Counted from the stretch's first letter, positions 48,495 to 56,903 are shown. The stretch: 63,040 bases of DNA from Bacteroides sp. (GCA_023666905.1 JAMPBC010000005.1:1-63040), one strand, 5' to 3'. Notes: generated by a model not told the origin, from the sequence alone. Numbers and translations are program-made.

Positions 48495-49271
48495 ATGAGA
48501 GTTCTTATCGCCGAGTCAAAAACCATGGCCAACCATGAGTTGCACGTCGCCCCGGAGGATTACAGGCGGCATCATCCCCGGCTGGATTCAATCGCGACTC
48601 TTTTTATGAAGAAGTGGAGCGAGTGGCCACTCGGTGAGATTGCTTCTGCGCTGAAAGTAAGCAGCTCCATGGCAGCCGCTTTCAAGCGCATGGCTTACAA
48701 TTTCTCATATAAAGAAACTGGCCGTAAGGCGCTTGATGCTTTTACGGGTGTGGTGTTCCGTGCATTTGATTATGACTCGCTATCCGGCGACCGGAAGAGA
48801 TATGCCGACAGCTCAATCAACATCGTGTCATCGCTCTACGGGCTGCTAAAAGGCGACGACATTGTGAAGGCCTACAGACTTGATTTCAACACCCCGATTG
48901 CCCCTACCGGCGAGACCATGGCGAAATATTGGAAACCTCTGATCACTCCTATGCTGATGGACTGCATGCGGGCGTCGGACGACAACGAGCTGCTTGACCT
49001 TCTCCCCTCTGAGGGCGCCAAATGTCTCAACTGGCAGTGGATTAAGCGGGAAATGCGGGTCATTAAGGTTGATTTCAAATCAATAGCCGATGGCGGGAAC
49101 CTCAGGACTCCCCACGCCACTCTGTTGAAGAAATTCCGCGGCCTACTGCTTCGGGAGATTGTTCAAAACAAAATAAAGTCGTTCAAAGAGCTTCTTGCTC
49201 TCGAATCCGATTCGATGTGCATTGACCCGGAATCAGATCCAACTTCCGGGAAAATCACAATCTTTGTCTGA
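48495..49271 (+). CDS. yaaA: YaaA-like peroxide stress protein
   Basis: 258 residues of the YaaA/UPF0246 family. In E. coli YaaA limits intracellular iron and protects DNA during H2O2 stress. It starts 'RVLIAESKTM', has 'ALDAFTGVVFRAFD', 'SSLYGLLKGDDIVKAYRLDF' and 'KKFRGLLLREIVQNKIK', which align with the E. coli protein by eye. It converges on the kinase gene, 54 nt away. The N-terminal 'ISPAKT' motif reads 'IAESKT' here, a conservative change. Confidence 0.9.
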   Translation: MRVLIAESKTMANHELHVAPEDYRRHHPRLDSIATLFMKKWSEWPLGEIASALKVSSSMAAAFKRMAYNFSYKETGRKALDAFTGVVFRAFDYDSLSGDRKRYADSSINIVSSLYGLLKGDDIVKAYRLDFNTPIAPTGETMAKYWKPLITPMLMDCMRASDDNELLDLLPSEGAKCLNWQWIKREMRVIKVDFKSIADGGNLRTPHATLLKKFRGLLLREIVQNKIKSFKELLALESDSMCIDPESDPTSGKITIFV

Positions 49272-49325
49272 ATAGCCGTGCGGGGCATCCGCCGCCCGTT
49301 TAGCCTTTTCCCTACGAACCGGCGG

Positions 49326-50732
49326 TTATTCAGGACGCGCGGGCAGAGATGTGCTGCCGCGGAGCCAACGGTAGCGCTGGCTGATGAGCCCGAGGGCGCG
49401 AATCGTATCGGCACCGGGATGTTTGGCCCGGAATTTGGCCATCACTTTGTGAGCAATCTGCTGTTCGGAGAGCAACAGATTGTAGAACTGCCGACGACGC
49501 TCAAGAGGAGCCTGGCTTTGGACCACTACCACGGCCTCGGTAAAACAGTTATCAGTCTGTCTCACCGCATATAAATCAAGCTCGTTGCGGCGATAAATGG
49601 CAAGGTATTTGGCCTCGGCAAGAGTCACTCCATATTGGTTTGGCAGAAATTCCTGATCAGAAGGCAGAATGTCGGGAATCAATTGGCGAAGACTGTCCTC
49701 CATGCTGTCGGCAGATTGCGTTACCACGGTCTGAGCGGTAGATTCATCCGGCACTTCAGTCGCTTTATCATCCGACTTTTGTGCTTGCGCCGGAAGTCCC
49801 GTTATTCTTTTTGATGAGTCAGAGTGCGGTGTGGTTTTCACTGAATCAACAACAGAATGTGGAGCTGGCGCCGGATTGGGTGCAATTTTCGGTGGCATTG
49901 AAAGAAAATAGATAACCGCGCCGGCCAGCAGAGCAGCGGGAAGAATCCAAAGCAGCGCCTTCTCAAATTTCGCTTGAAAAGTCAAATGTTTATACGCGGG
50001 GACAATTTGATTTGCCGAGGTTATTTTGCCGGAAGTGAGCTGCCGGGAAAGCTTGTCGATGGCTCGGCGGCGCGATGCCGTGACGCTGCCGGAGAGTTCG
50101 GAGAGAATTATGCCGAACGAGTACAGATCGTTGCGGGAATCGGCCGTTGCATCGGGTTGCATGCGATCGGCAGGCGTGTAGCGCTTTGTCCCCGCCGGAC
50201 CCCGCAGAATGTAGAACTCATCGGAATCAGCAAACCCGAGGTCTATGATTTTCAAGCTTTTGGTAGATGCGGAAACTATAATGTTCTCCGGTTTAAGGTC
50301 GCGGTGAATCAGCCCTGCTACATGCATGTCCGATAATGCAGCCGCAATGTTCCGCACCATGCTGTCAATCTCGGGCGCATTGATAAGTCCCTTGTCTTCC
50401 AATAACGTGCGAAGTGTTATGCCGGGACAGTATTCAAGGATAATTGCGTTGCCATAATCGGGAAAAGAAACAAAGTCAATGGTACGCACAACGTGTGGCG
50501 AGTCAATCATTGTGCCGGCCTCGAACTCCTTACGCAAAGCGGCTTCGGCGGCAGGATTTCCACGATAGGAGGGTTTGAGAGTCTTCACAACGAAAGTGCG
50601 CCCGTGGCGCCGGGCTGTCATAACCTGACACAATCCGGAGCCTGACGCGTATAACAACCGGAAGTCATGGTAGTCATCGTGAACGCCCTTAACGCCCGGA
50701 GCCGAAGTGAAAAATCCTGACTCTTCTTGCAT
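49326..50732 (-). CDS. Membrane-anchored Ser/Thr protein kinase
   Basis: 468 residues. Eukaryotic-like kinase domain (about residues 20-240): catalytic Lys in 'FVVKTLKP', C-helix Glu in 'ALRKEFEAG', catalytic loop 'HRDLKPENIIV', metal motif 'DLG' instead of DFG, and 'SRNDLYSFGIILSEL'. No PASTA repeats. One membrane helix at about 258-278 ('LLWILPAALLAGAVIYFL'), then a Pro/Ser/Thr linker and a 100-residue extracytoplasmic helical domain. It follows the 50757-51362 gene by 24 nt on the same strand. An element TATCTTTG lies just 5 nt before its ATG. Substrates unknown; candidates are the neighbours. Confidence 0.9.
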   Translation of the reverse strand: MQEESGFFTSAPGVKGVHDDYHDFRLLYASGSGLCQVMTARRHGRTFVVKTLKPSYRGNPAAEAALRKEFEAGTMIDSPHVVRTIDFVSFPDYGNAIILEYCPGITLRTLLEDKGLINAPEIDSMVRNIAAALSDMHVAGLIHRDLKPENIIVSASTKSLKIIDLGFADSDEFYILRGPAGTKRYTPADRMQPDATADSRNDLYSFGIILSELSGSVTASRRRAIDKLSRQLTSGKITSANQIVPAYKHLTFQAKFEKALLWILPAALLAGAVIYFLSMPPKIAPNPAPAPHSVVDSVKTTPHSDSSKRITGLPAQAQKSDDKATEVPDESTAQTVVTQSADSMEDSLRQLIPDILPSDQEFLPNQYGVTLAEAKYLAIYRRNELDLYAVRQTDNCFTEAVVVVQSQAPLERRRQFYNLLLSEQQIAHKVMAKFRAKHPGADTIRALGLISQRYRWLRGSTSLPARPE

Positions 50733-50756
50733 GATTGCAAAGATAGCACAAAGTTG

Positions 50757-51362
50757 TCAATCTTCGCCCGCCGGCCGGCTTACGGGGATAAAATTAATGG
50801 ATGTAATTCCGTTTTTTTCGCCTGCCACATAATTGCCCATAGGCTGCCCGTCAATCCTCACGTCCGTCGCCACCAATGGCAGCCCCTTTGTAAAAATAAG
50901 ATTTGTGAACGTGGCGTTTTCAGGCAGCTTGGAATTTTCAACATGGCTCACAACGTATTGATTGTTACCCATGTAAACAGCTTCAAGCCGTCGGCCGGGA
51001 TTCCAAGTGCAAACAATGCGGTCACCCTCGTGCAAGCTACTTGAAAGCAACGTGTTGACCGATAGGAAGCCGCTTTCCACGCGGCTTTCGCGCATCAGGC
51101 TCTCGACGTAGTGGTTCCAGTCCCGGTATCCGCAATAGCGTGAAAGAATGTTCAGAGTCGACATGCTGCGCGACGACGTGTTCGTAACGTACGCCCACAT
51201 CCGCTTCAGAGTGGAAATGCTGGGTGACTGATTGAATTTCTTCTGTATTTCAAGGTATAGGAAATTGAAGTCGGAAGGAGTGTTGATGGGGCGTCCGACT
51301 CTCTGCTCTATGTCCTGTCTGAGACATTCAATGTAGAAGCTATTCTGATCCTTGGGGGGCAT
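50757..51362 (-). CDS. Protein with N-terminal DNA-binding-like domain, unknown C-terminal part
   Basis: 201 residues. Residues about 1-85 follow a pattern seen in many Bacteroidetes proteins: a short helix set with 'SISTLKRMWAYV' and 'TLNILSRYCGYRDWNHYV', which looks like a helix-turn-helix. Residues 100-190 are beta-rich ('GDRIVCTWNPGRRLEAVYMGNNQYVV') and may be a small sensor or beta-barrel. No signal peptide. It precedes the kinase gene in the same operon and diverges from the zinc-ribbon genes; the intergenic repeats at 51428-51474 could be its target. Function uncertain. Confidence 0.7.
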   Translation of the reverse strand: MPPKDQNSFYIECLRQDIEQRVGRPINTPSDFNFLYLEIQKKFNQSPSISTLKRMWAYVTNTSSRSMSTLNILSRYCGYRDWNHYVESLMRESRVESGFLSVNTLLSSSLHEGDRIVCTWNPGRRLEAVYMGNNQYVVSHVENSKLPENATFTNLIFTKGLPLVATDVRIDGQPMGNYVAGEKNGITSINFIPVSRPAGED

Positions 51363-51393
51363 TATTATAGTAACTCCTATGGCTAATTTGCTG

Positions 51394-51401
51394 CAAATTT
51401 A
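51394..51401 (-). promoter_or_regulatory. Candidate -7 element for the DNA-binding protein/kinase operon
   Basis: Minus-strand TAAATTTG, about 30 nt upstream of the start at 51362; no -33 element seen. Confidence 0.4.
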
Positions 51402-51427
51402 CTAATTTGACTCCAAATTAAATGTAG

Positions 51428-51474
51428 TTGACACGGTTTGAACCTAATTGGACCGGTTTGACACAATTTGAACC
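51428..51474. repeat. Direct repeats in the divergent kinase/zinc-ribbon intergenic region
   Basis: TTGACACGGTTTGAACC (51428-51444) recurs as TTGACACAATTTGAACC (51458-51474), 15 of 17 identical, period 30 bp; a third related GGTTTGA lies between them. Two further CTAATTTG units occur at 51383 and 51401. Such arrays often bind regulators. No gene lies in 51363-51536. Confidence 0.65.
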
Positions 51475-51536
51475 AGCATGTTTTTTGGGAAAACGTATAA
51501 TTTTACCAACATATTTCAAACCAATATTATCCCGAA

Positions 51537-52076
51537 ATGAGCAAAAAGTGTCCTTACTGCGACGAAATGATAGCCGACACGGCTGTAAAATGCCGCTATT
51601 GCGGCGAATGGCTTGGAGATGCGCCTGACAAACCCGTCAAAGCCCAACAACCAACTCAAACACATGAGTCCACCTCCGCCCGACAGCAGCCCATAATCCC
51701 GCAAATCATTATCAACAATGAATTGAATCAGACGACTGATGTTGACGTCGCCCAGGAGGTTACAGTTGCCTCCGGAGGTGGTGGAACTTCCTCCGGCTGG
51801 CTCTACACTGAAGTTTTGGGAGTAGCCGGCGCCGTTTGGTGGGGCACCGGCACATGGTGGGTAGGCTTGCTCACCTTTTTCGGACTCGTCATAGCAATGC
51901 AAGTTCCGGTGTTAGGCCAGCTAATATGCATTTTGCTTGGTGCCGGGGTGGGACTTTTGGCCGGAATCATCTCTGCAGCCTTCGGAGCACCCACATGGGT
52001 ATGCTGGGTTATCGGCATCATTATTGCAATAGGCGTTTGCAGCATAAATCTTGAAGACCGCGAAGCCGAAGATTAA
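51537..52076 (+). CDS. Zinc-ribbon membrane protein of unknown function
   Basis: 179 residues. N-terminal double-CxxC zinc ribbon ('CPYCDEMIADTAVKCRYCGEW', residues 5-25), a Gln/Thr-rich linker with an 'IIPQIIINNELNQ' segment, and about four hydrophobic helices (residues 88-170). Almost the same ribbon begins the next protein, 24 nt downstream, so the pair arose by domain sharing. No enzymatic motif. The cytoplasmic zinc ribbon may be a scaffold or a target of the nearby kinase, which is inference only. Confidence 0.78.
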   Translation: MSKKCPYCDEMIADTAVKCRYCGEWLGDAPDKPVKAQQPTQTHESTSARQQPIIPQIIINNELNQTTDVDVAQEVTVASGGGGTSSGWLYTEVLGVAGAVWWGTGTWWVGLLTFFGLVIAMQVPVLGQLICILLGAGVGLLAGIISAAFGAPTWVCWVIGIIIAIGVCSINLEDREAED

Positions 52077-52100
52077 AAACGTATATAAAACAGATTAGAC

Positions 52101-53240
52101 ATGAGCAAAACCTGTCCTTATTGCGGCGAACAAATAGCCGATTCAGCGAAGAAATGCCGCTACTGTGGTGAATGGCTTGAAGAAACATCAATCAGCGAAC
52201 CCCAACCGCCCGTTTACACCCAACCGCCGGTCTATCCTCAGCCTCCAATCCACTCCCAGCCTCCAATCAAGGGTGAACCTGAAAAGGACGAAACACCCTA
52301 TTCCTTCTTCGAAGCTTACTATATCATCCCTTATATCCGGCAATTCGCCGATTTCAAAACATGCGCATCCCGAAGCGACTTCTGGTTCGCCTGTCTGATG
52401 AACACAATTGTCACACTCGGATTGTGCGGCATTGCTTTTCTCCTGACGGCAGTGAGTCTTAGCGGCATTTTCATTGGCTCCGCGATTTTGGGAATCTACA
52501 GCTTGTTCGTGCTTATTCCATCGCTTGCCCTCGGTGCGCGCCGCCTGCGCGATGCCGGAAAGAGCCCCTGGTTATTGCTGATGTCGCTTATCCCCTGCGT
52601 CGGCTCCCTGATACTGCTTATAATGTACTGTCTTCCTTCAAAGGACTTGGAGGATGAGGACTATGGCGACTATTACGATTTATGGACCCGATGGTCAACC
52701 GTGGACTGGGCTGTTACCTGCGGTTCCGTAGTGATTTTCTTTGCCGGCATCTTCATGCTGTCATCCTCATCTATGATTGAAATGTTCAGCGGCGTCCGCG
52801 AAAACAACGCCGCCGACCTTGACAACATTGAACTTTACACCGACAACATTGACAGAGATGTAGAAGATGCTTATGAAGCTGACGCACCCGTTGAAGTTGA
52901 AGAGGAGTTTGGCGAAGACGCCGGCGAAAGCTATACCGACACATACACCGGATATATCGGAAAATATCCAATAGAAATGCAACTGACTTACAACGATAAT
53001 GAACTCACCGGACGCTACCGCTACTTGAAAACCGGGAGCGGCGGCTGGCTCGAGCTAAAAGGCCAAATGAAATTCCCCGCCTATGCAGACGGAGCCTTGG
53101 TAGAGCTTTTCGAGTACAACGACAAAGGCCGGCAGACCGGCCACTTCACAGGCGAAATGGGTTCCGATGAATCAGGCATATCCGGAGACTACACCAACTA
53201 CAAAGGCAAAAACTTCCACTTCGAGATAGAACGCGACTAA
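52101..53240 (+). CDS. Zinc-ribbon plus DUF805 membrane protein with C-terminal acidic domain
   Basis: 379 residues: zinc ribbon (residues 5-25, 'CPYCGEQIADSAKKCRYCGEW'), a Pro/Gln-rich linker with repeated 'QPP', a DUF805 four-helix membrane domain (about 70-195, with 'ALGARRLRDAGKSPWLLLMSLIP'), a further helix (about 210-230), an acidic stretch and a beta-rich domain (about 285-379) containing 'YTGYIGKYPIEMQLTYNDNELTGRYRY'. The C-terminal domain probably faces the periplasm or cell surface and looks like a small beta-sandwich. It forms an operon with the preceding zinc-ribbon gene. Function unknown. Confidence 0.82.
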   Translation: MSKTCPYCGEQIADSAKKCRYCGEWLEETSISEPQPPVYTQPPVYPQPPIHSQPPIKGEPEKDETPYSFFEAYYIIPYIRQFADFKTCASRSDFWFACLMNTIVTLGLCGIAFLLTAVSLSGIFIGSAILGIYSLFVLIPSLALGARRLRDAGKSPWLLLMSLIPCVGSLILLIMYCLPSKDLEDEDYGDYYDLWTRWSTVDWAVTCGSVVIFFAGIFMLSSSSMIEMFSGVRENNAADLDNIELYTDNIDRDVEDAYEADAPVEVEEEFGEDAGESYTDTYTGYIGKYPIEMQLTYNDNELTGRYRYLKTGSGGWLELKGQMKFPAYADGALVELFEYNDKGRQTGHFTGEMGSDESGISGDYTNYKGKNFHFEIERD

Positions 53241-53255
53241 AACCCGCACCCCAAC

Positions 53256-53290
53256 GGCTCAAAATCCGGCCAACCGCTGGATTTTGAGCC
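53256..53290 (+). terminator. Hairpin terminator after the DUF805 gene
   Basis: GGCTCAAAATCC (53256-53267) and GGATTTTGAGCC (53279-53290) are perfectly complementary; the run of T after it is poor (ATTACACC), so efficiency is uncertain. Confidence 0.6.
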
Positions 53291-53321
53291 ATTACACCCT
53301 ATTAATCACCCGTTTGCAATT

Positions 53322-53386
53322 ATAAGAGCCTGTCCCATAATATATGCGACCTCAGCGTTAACATATATTATGGGACAGGCTCTTAT
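53322..53386. repeat. Perfect 25-bp inverted repeat, MITE-like or IS remnant
   Basis: Arms 53322-53346 and 53362-53386 are exact reverse complements (each begins ATAAGAGCCTGTCCC when read inward), separated by a 15-nt loop. The arm reads like the end of an insertion sequence ('GAGCCTGTCCCATAA'), so this may be a miniature element or the joined ends of a deleted IS. It could also act as a strong hairpin. No gene lies in 53241-53657. Confidence 0.7.
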
Positions 53387-53571
53387 TTGTTATATCTTTG
53401 CAAGCATAAGGAAACGCCCCGAATATTATTGTGCACGCGAACTGAATGCATACATAAACTGAAAGACGCCACCCCTTAATCCGTCAGGAATTCGGGGTGA
53501 AATCAATGCGCCTGTTCAGCTCAATGGCCCGCGCCGACAACCGCCCCGCTCGCGCAATTCTTCCGAAAAAA

Positions 53572-53602
53572 TTTGGAAATTCACCCGAAACCACCTATCT
53601 TG
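53572..53602 (+). promoter_or_regulatory. Candidate promoter of xerD
   Basis: TTTG (53572-53575), 20 nt, TATCTTG (53596-53602), lacking one T of the -7 consensus. The ATG is at 53658. A TATCTTTG at 53393-53400 just after the inverted repeat is another, more distant candidate without -33 element. Confidence 0.4.
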
Positions 53603-53657
53603 CGCTTGCAAAATCTTCATCCTCATAACCCCGTCCACCTCCAAAAGAATCTGCCCC

Positions 53658-54566
53658 ATGATTCAACGCTTCATCAAATACCTTCAAACCGAACGTGGAC
53701 TCTCCAAGCTCACCGTCGACGCCTACCGCCGCGACCTCTCCCAATGGGCCGATTTTGCAACATCATCCGGGCGCCATCCCCTTTGCCCCGAAACCACATC
53801 CGTGTCCGACATCCGCCTCTGGATAGCATCCCTCACACGCCTCGGCGACTCACCCCGCACCGTCCGCCGCAAGCTCCAGGCCCTCCGCGCCTTCTTCCGC
53901 TATCTCATGAAGCACCACGGACTCCCGTCCAACCCCGCCTCCGAAGTCACAGCCCCCAAAACCCCTCAGCAGCTCCCCGTAAGCCTGCGCCAAGCCGAAA
54001 CCATGGCCATGATTGACGCCGAGAACGCCACCGCGCCTCCCAACGACTTTGAATCCGTGCGCAACGCCCTCATCCTCGACATGTTCTACTCCACCGGAAT
54101 CCGCTGCTCCGAACTCATAACCCTCCTCGACTGCCACGTTGACACCGTCAAAGGTGAACTAAAAGTGCTCGGAAAACGTAATAAAGAACGTATAGTCCCC
54201 TTCGGACAAGAGCTCACGCAAATGATTAACCGCTATCGCACACTTCGGGCAGACACCATTGGCACCGCAACCCCGGTCACTTTCTTCGTCAACCCACTCG
54301 GACGCCCACTCGGCCGCAAGAAAGTCTACAACGTGGTCCACAACGCCATGCAGGGACGCGTCCACGCCTCCCGCATGAGCCCCCATGTGCTCCGGCACTC
54401 CTTTGCCACCGACATGCTCAACTCCGGAGCCCAACTCACCTCTGTCCAGCAACTGCTCGGACACGCATCACTCTCAACCACTCAGATATACACCCATATA
54501 TCTTTTCGTGAATTAAAACAAAATTATCAACTCGCACACCCACGTGCAAAAAACAAAGGAGGATAA
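53658..54566 (+). CDS. xerD: Tyrosine recombinase XerC/XerD
   Basis: 302 residues. N-terminal SAM-like domain (about 1-90), catalytic domain with Arg in 'YSTGIRCSELITL' (about 155), 'HVLRHSFATDML' (His and Arg, about 240) and 'LLGHASLSTTQIYTHI' (His and nucleophile Tyr, about 280). Complete and of normal length for chromosome-dimer resolution at dif. Immediate neighbour hpf, 2 nt later, indicates a housekeeping gene rather than an integrase of a mobile element, though an integrative role cannot be fully excluded. Confidence 0.92.
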   Translation: MIQRFIKYLQTERGLSKLTVDAYRRDLSQWADFATSSGRHPLCPETTSVSDIRLWIASLTRLGDSPRTVRRKLQALRAFFRYLMKHHGLPSNPASEVTAPKTPQQLPVSLRQAETMAMIDAENATAPPNDFESVRNALILDMFYSTGIRCSELITLLDCHVDTVKGELKVLGKRNKERIVPFGQELTQMINRYRTLRADTIGTATPVTFFVNPLGRPLGRKKVYNVVHNAMQGRVHASRMSPHVLRHSFATDMLNSGAQLTSVQQLLGHASLSTTQIYTHISFRELKQNYQLAHPRAKNKGG

Positions 54567-54568
54567 CC

Positions 54569-54862
54569 ATGGAAGTAAGAATTCAAGGCATCCATTTCGA
54601 TGTAAGCGAAAAATTAGCCCGGTTCATCAACAAGAAAGCCGACAAACTCTCACGCCGCTTTCCCGCAATAGATTATATTGAAGCAGTGCTGACAGTTGTA
54701 AAACCCGAAACAGCACTCAACAAAGAAGCGCGCCTGCGCGTAATCGTGCCCCACGAAGCCGAACAAGTGGCCACCAAAACAGCCGACACCTTCGAAGAAG
54801 CCGTCGACCTCTGTCTCGAAGCCGTAGAGCGCCAGCTCGAACGCGCAAAAGAACGCAAATAA
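54569..54862 (+). CDS. hpf: Ribosome hibernation promoting factor
   Basis: A short form HPF/RaiA of 97 residues that inactivates and protects ribosomes in stationary phase. 'MEVRIQGIHFDVSEKLARFINKKADKL' in part matches the family's start, and 'EEAVDLCLEAVERQLERAKERK' the C-terminal helix. It starts 2 nt after xerD, so it shares that transcript. Confidence 0.92.
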   Translation: MEVRIQGIHFDVSEKLARFINKKADKLSRRFPAIDYIEAVLTVVKPETALNKEARLRVIVPHEAEQVATKTADTFEEAVDLCLEAVERQLERAKERK

Positions 54863-54885
54863 TCATTTTTCAATCCCCATTCGCT

Positions 54886-54929
54886 GCGGGACTCTTCGCC
54901 TTCATTGGCCGGGGAGTCCCGCTTCATTT
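54886..54929. terminator. Terminator between hpf and the FNT gene (bidirectional)
   Basis: GCGGGACTC (54886-54894) and GAGTCCCGC (54914-54922) are perfectly complementary, with T-rich sequence on the plus side (TTCATTTC) and A-rich on the other. Confidence 0.75.
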
Positions 54930-54939
54930 CCCGCCGGTC

Positions 54940-55731
54940 TCACTTCTGCCCCTCGCGCAAATGCACGTAAGCGTTCACACACCCCACAAGCAGCGCACCC
55001 CCGGCAATATTGCCCGCAGTGGCCGGAACCAGATTCCTCCACACAAAATCCCATGCCGCAACGTCGGCACCCTCCATCATCCCCAGCGGAATGAAAAACA
55101 TATTCGCAATGCAATGCTCATAGCCCAGCGCCACAAACGCCATCACCGGCAAAAAACACCCTAACGCCTTCTCCGTCAGCGTATGCCCCGCCAAAGCAAG
55201 CCACACCGCCAGGCAAACACACCAGTTCGCACCAACACCCTTCAGGAAACAAACGCCCCAGCTCATCGACGTCTTCGCCACAGCCATCTTCACCACAGCC
55301 TCGTGGTAAGGCGCACACGCCGTCAAGCCCGTAGCATAAACCAACAGCCAAGCAAACAGCAGCGCACCCACAAAATTCCCCCCGTAAACCACACCCCAAT
55401 TCCGCATCATCTGCCACGCCGAACACTCCTTGCGCATCACCGCCGGAACCAGCAGCGCATTGTTGCCCGTGAACAGCTCCGCCCCTAACACCACCACAAG
55501 TATCAGCCCAATCGGAAACACCATCCCGCTCAGCAGCCGCTGAAGCGCCGGATTCTCGGCCGTAAGCCCCGGAAATCCGTACCCTATAATAACCGACAGC
55601 ACACCGCCGAATGCTATGTAGGCACCAGCCTGCGCCGACTGCACCGTCAGCTTCCACAGCGGCATCTCAGCCTTGTTCTTTCCAATTGTCAACGTACTTC
55701 GCGTAATCTCCGCCGGGCTCTTAACTTGCAT
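54940..55731 (-). CDS. Formate/nitrite transporter family channel
   Basis: 263 residues with six membrane helices and the FNT signature 'VLGAELFTGNNALL' in TM2-TM3, plus 'WGVCFLKGVGANWCVCLAVWLA' in TM5. FNT channels move formate or nitrite (some hydrosulfide) across the inner membrane. The family is clear but the solute is not. Divergent from the aldolase gene; convergent with hpf. Confidence 0.9.
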   Translation of the reverse strand: MQVKSPAEITRSTLTIGKNKAEMPLWKLTVQSAQAGAYIAFGGVLSVIIGYGFPGLTAENPALQRLLSGMVFPIGLILVVVLGAELFTGNNALLVPAVMRKECSAWQMMRNWGVVYGGNFVGALLFAWLLVYATGLTACAPYHEAVVKMAVAKTSMSWGVCFLKGVGANWCVCLAVWLALAGHTLTEKALGCFLPVMAFVALGYEHCIANMFFIPLGMMEGADVAAWDFVWRNLVPATAGNIAGGALLVGCVNAYVHLREGQK

Positions 55732-55762
55732 AATCCTGTTTAATTTATGTTGCTTTCGCCCA

Positions 55763-55770
55763 CAAAGTTA
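55763..55770 (-). promoter_or_regulatory. -7 element of the FNT gene
   Basis: Minus-strand TAACTTTG, 32 nt upstream of the start at 55731; no -33 element visible. Confidence 0.5.
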
Positions 55771-55812
55771 TTAAATTATCTCAATTATAACCCCATTAAA
55801 AATAATTTTCAT

Positions 55813-55820
55813 TATCTTTG
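55813..55820 (+). promoter_or_regulatory. -7 element of the fba gene
   Basis: TATCTTTG, 59 nt upstream of the ATG at 55880. The -33 region is not consensus. Confidence 0.5.
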
Positions 55821-55879
55821 CATGTTGAAAACAACTCCTTGTTTCGACTAACTTTTTAATCAATTTATTATATTAACCT

Positions 55880-56881
55880 ATGGTAAGTTACAAAGACTTA
55901 GGACTGGTAAACACCCGTGAAATGTTTGCCAAAGCAATCAAAGGCGGTTACGCTGTTCCTGCATTCAACTTCAACAACATGGAGCAACTGCAGGCCATCA
56001 TCAAAGCAGCTGCCGAAGAAAAATCGCCCGTGATTCTTCAGGTTTCAAAAGGCGCACGCAACTACGCTAACGCCACCCTCCTTCGCTACATGGCTCAAGG
56101 CGCCGTTGCCTACGCCAAAGAGCTCGGTTGGGAAAATCCCCAAATCTGCCTCCACCTTGACCATGGCGACAGCTTCGAACTCTGCAAATCCTGCATCGAC
56201 AACGGTTTCTCTTCCGTTATGATCGACGGTTCTCACCTCCCCTACGAAGAAAACGTTGCCCTCACCAAAAAAGTGGTTGACTACGCTCACCAGTTCGACG
56301 TAACCGTTGAAGGCGAACTCGGCGTTCTCGCCGGCGTTGAAGACGAAGTCTCCTCCGACCACCACACCTACACCGACCCCGAAGAAGTTATCGACTTCGC
56401 CACACGCACCGGCTGCGACTCCCTCGCAATCTCAATCGGTACTTCTCACGGTGCCTACAAGTTCACCCCCGAACAGTGCACACGCGACCCCAAAACCGGC
56501 AAACTCGTGCCCCCGCCCCTCGCTTTCGAAGTCCTCGACGCCGTTATGGAAAAACTCCCCGGTTTCCCCATCGTGCTCCACGGCTCAAGCTCAGTGCCCC
56601 AGGAATATGTTGACACAATCAACAAATACGGCGGCAAACTCCCCGATGCCATCGGCATCCCCGAAGAGGAACTCCGCAAAGCCGCCAAGAGCGCCGTTTG
56701 CAAAATCAACATCGACTCTGACTCACGTCTGGCAATGACCGCTGCCGTGCGCGAAATCTTCGCCACCAAACCCGGCGAATTCGACCCCCGCAAATACCTC
56801 GGTCCCGCACGCGACGAAATGGAACGCCTCTACAAGCACAAAATTGAAAACGTGCTCGGTTCCAACGGAAAAGCCGAATAA
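55880..56881 (+). CDS. Fructose-bisphosphate aldolase, class II
   Basis: 333 residues. Zn-dependent aldolase cleaving fructose-1,6-bisphosphate in glycolysis. Zn ligands are seen in 'HLDHGDSFELC', 'EGELGVLAG', 'SIGTSHGAYKF' and 'PIVLHGSSSVPQEY'. Length and motifs match the class IIB-type enzymes. Its codon use is the most biased in the window, in keeping with high expression. A strong terminator follows. Confidence 0.95.
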   Translation: MVSYKDLGLVNTREMFAKAIKGGYAVPAFNFNNMEQLQAIIKAAAEEKSPVILQVSKGARNYANATLLRYMAQGAVAYAKELGWENPQICLHLDHGDSFELCKSCIDNGFSSVMIDGSHLPYEENVALTKKVVDYAHQFDVTVEGELGVLAGVEDEVSSDHHTYTDPEEVIDFATRTGCDSLAISIGTSHGAYKFTPEQCTRDPKTGKLVPPPLAFEVLDAVMEKLPGFPIVLHGSSSVPQEYVDTINKYGGKLPDAIGIPEEELRKAAKSAVCKINIDSDSRLAMTAAVREIFATKPGEFDPRKYLGPARDEMERLYKHKIENVLGSNGKAE

Positions 56882-56903
56882 TCCGGTTAAAACATAACTA
56901 TTT

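Noticed and set aside
53658-54566. XerD as integrase of a mobile element
   Set aside because: Coupled to hpf with 2 nt spacing and with ordinary composition; no attachment-site repeats or cargo genes are visible, so a housekeeping recombinase is more likely.
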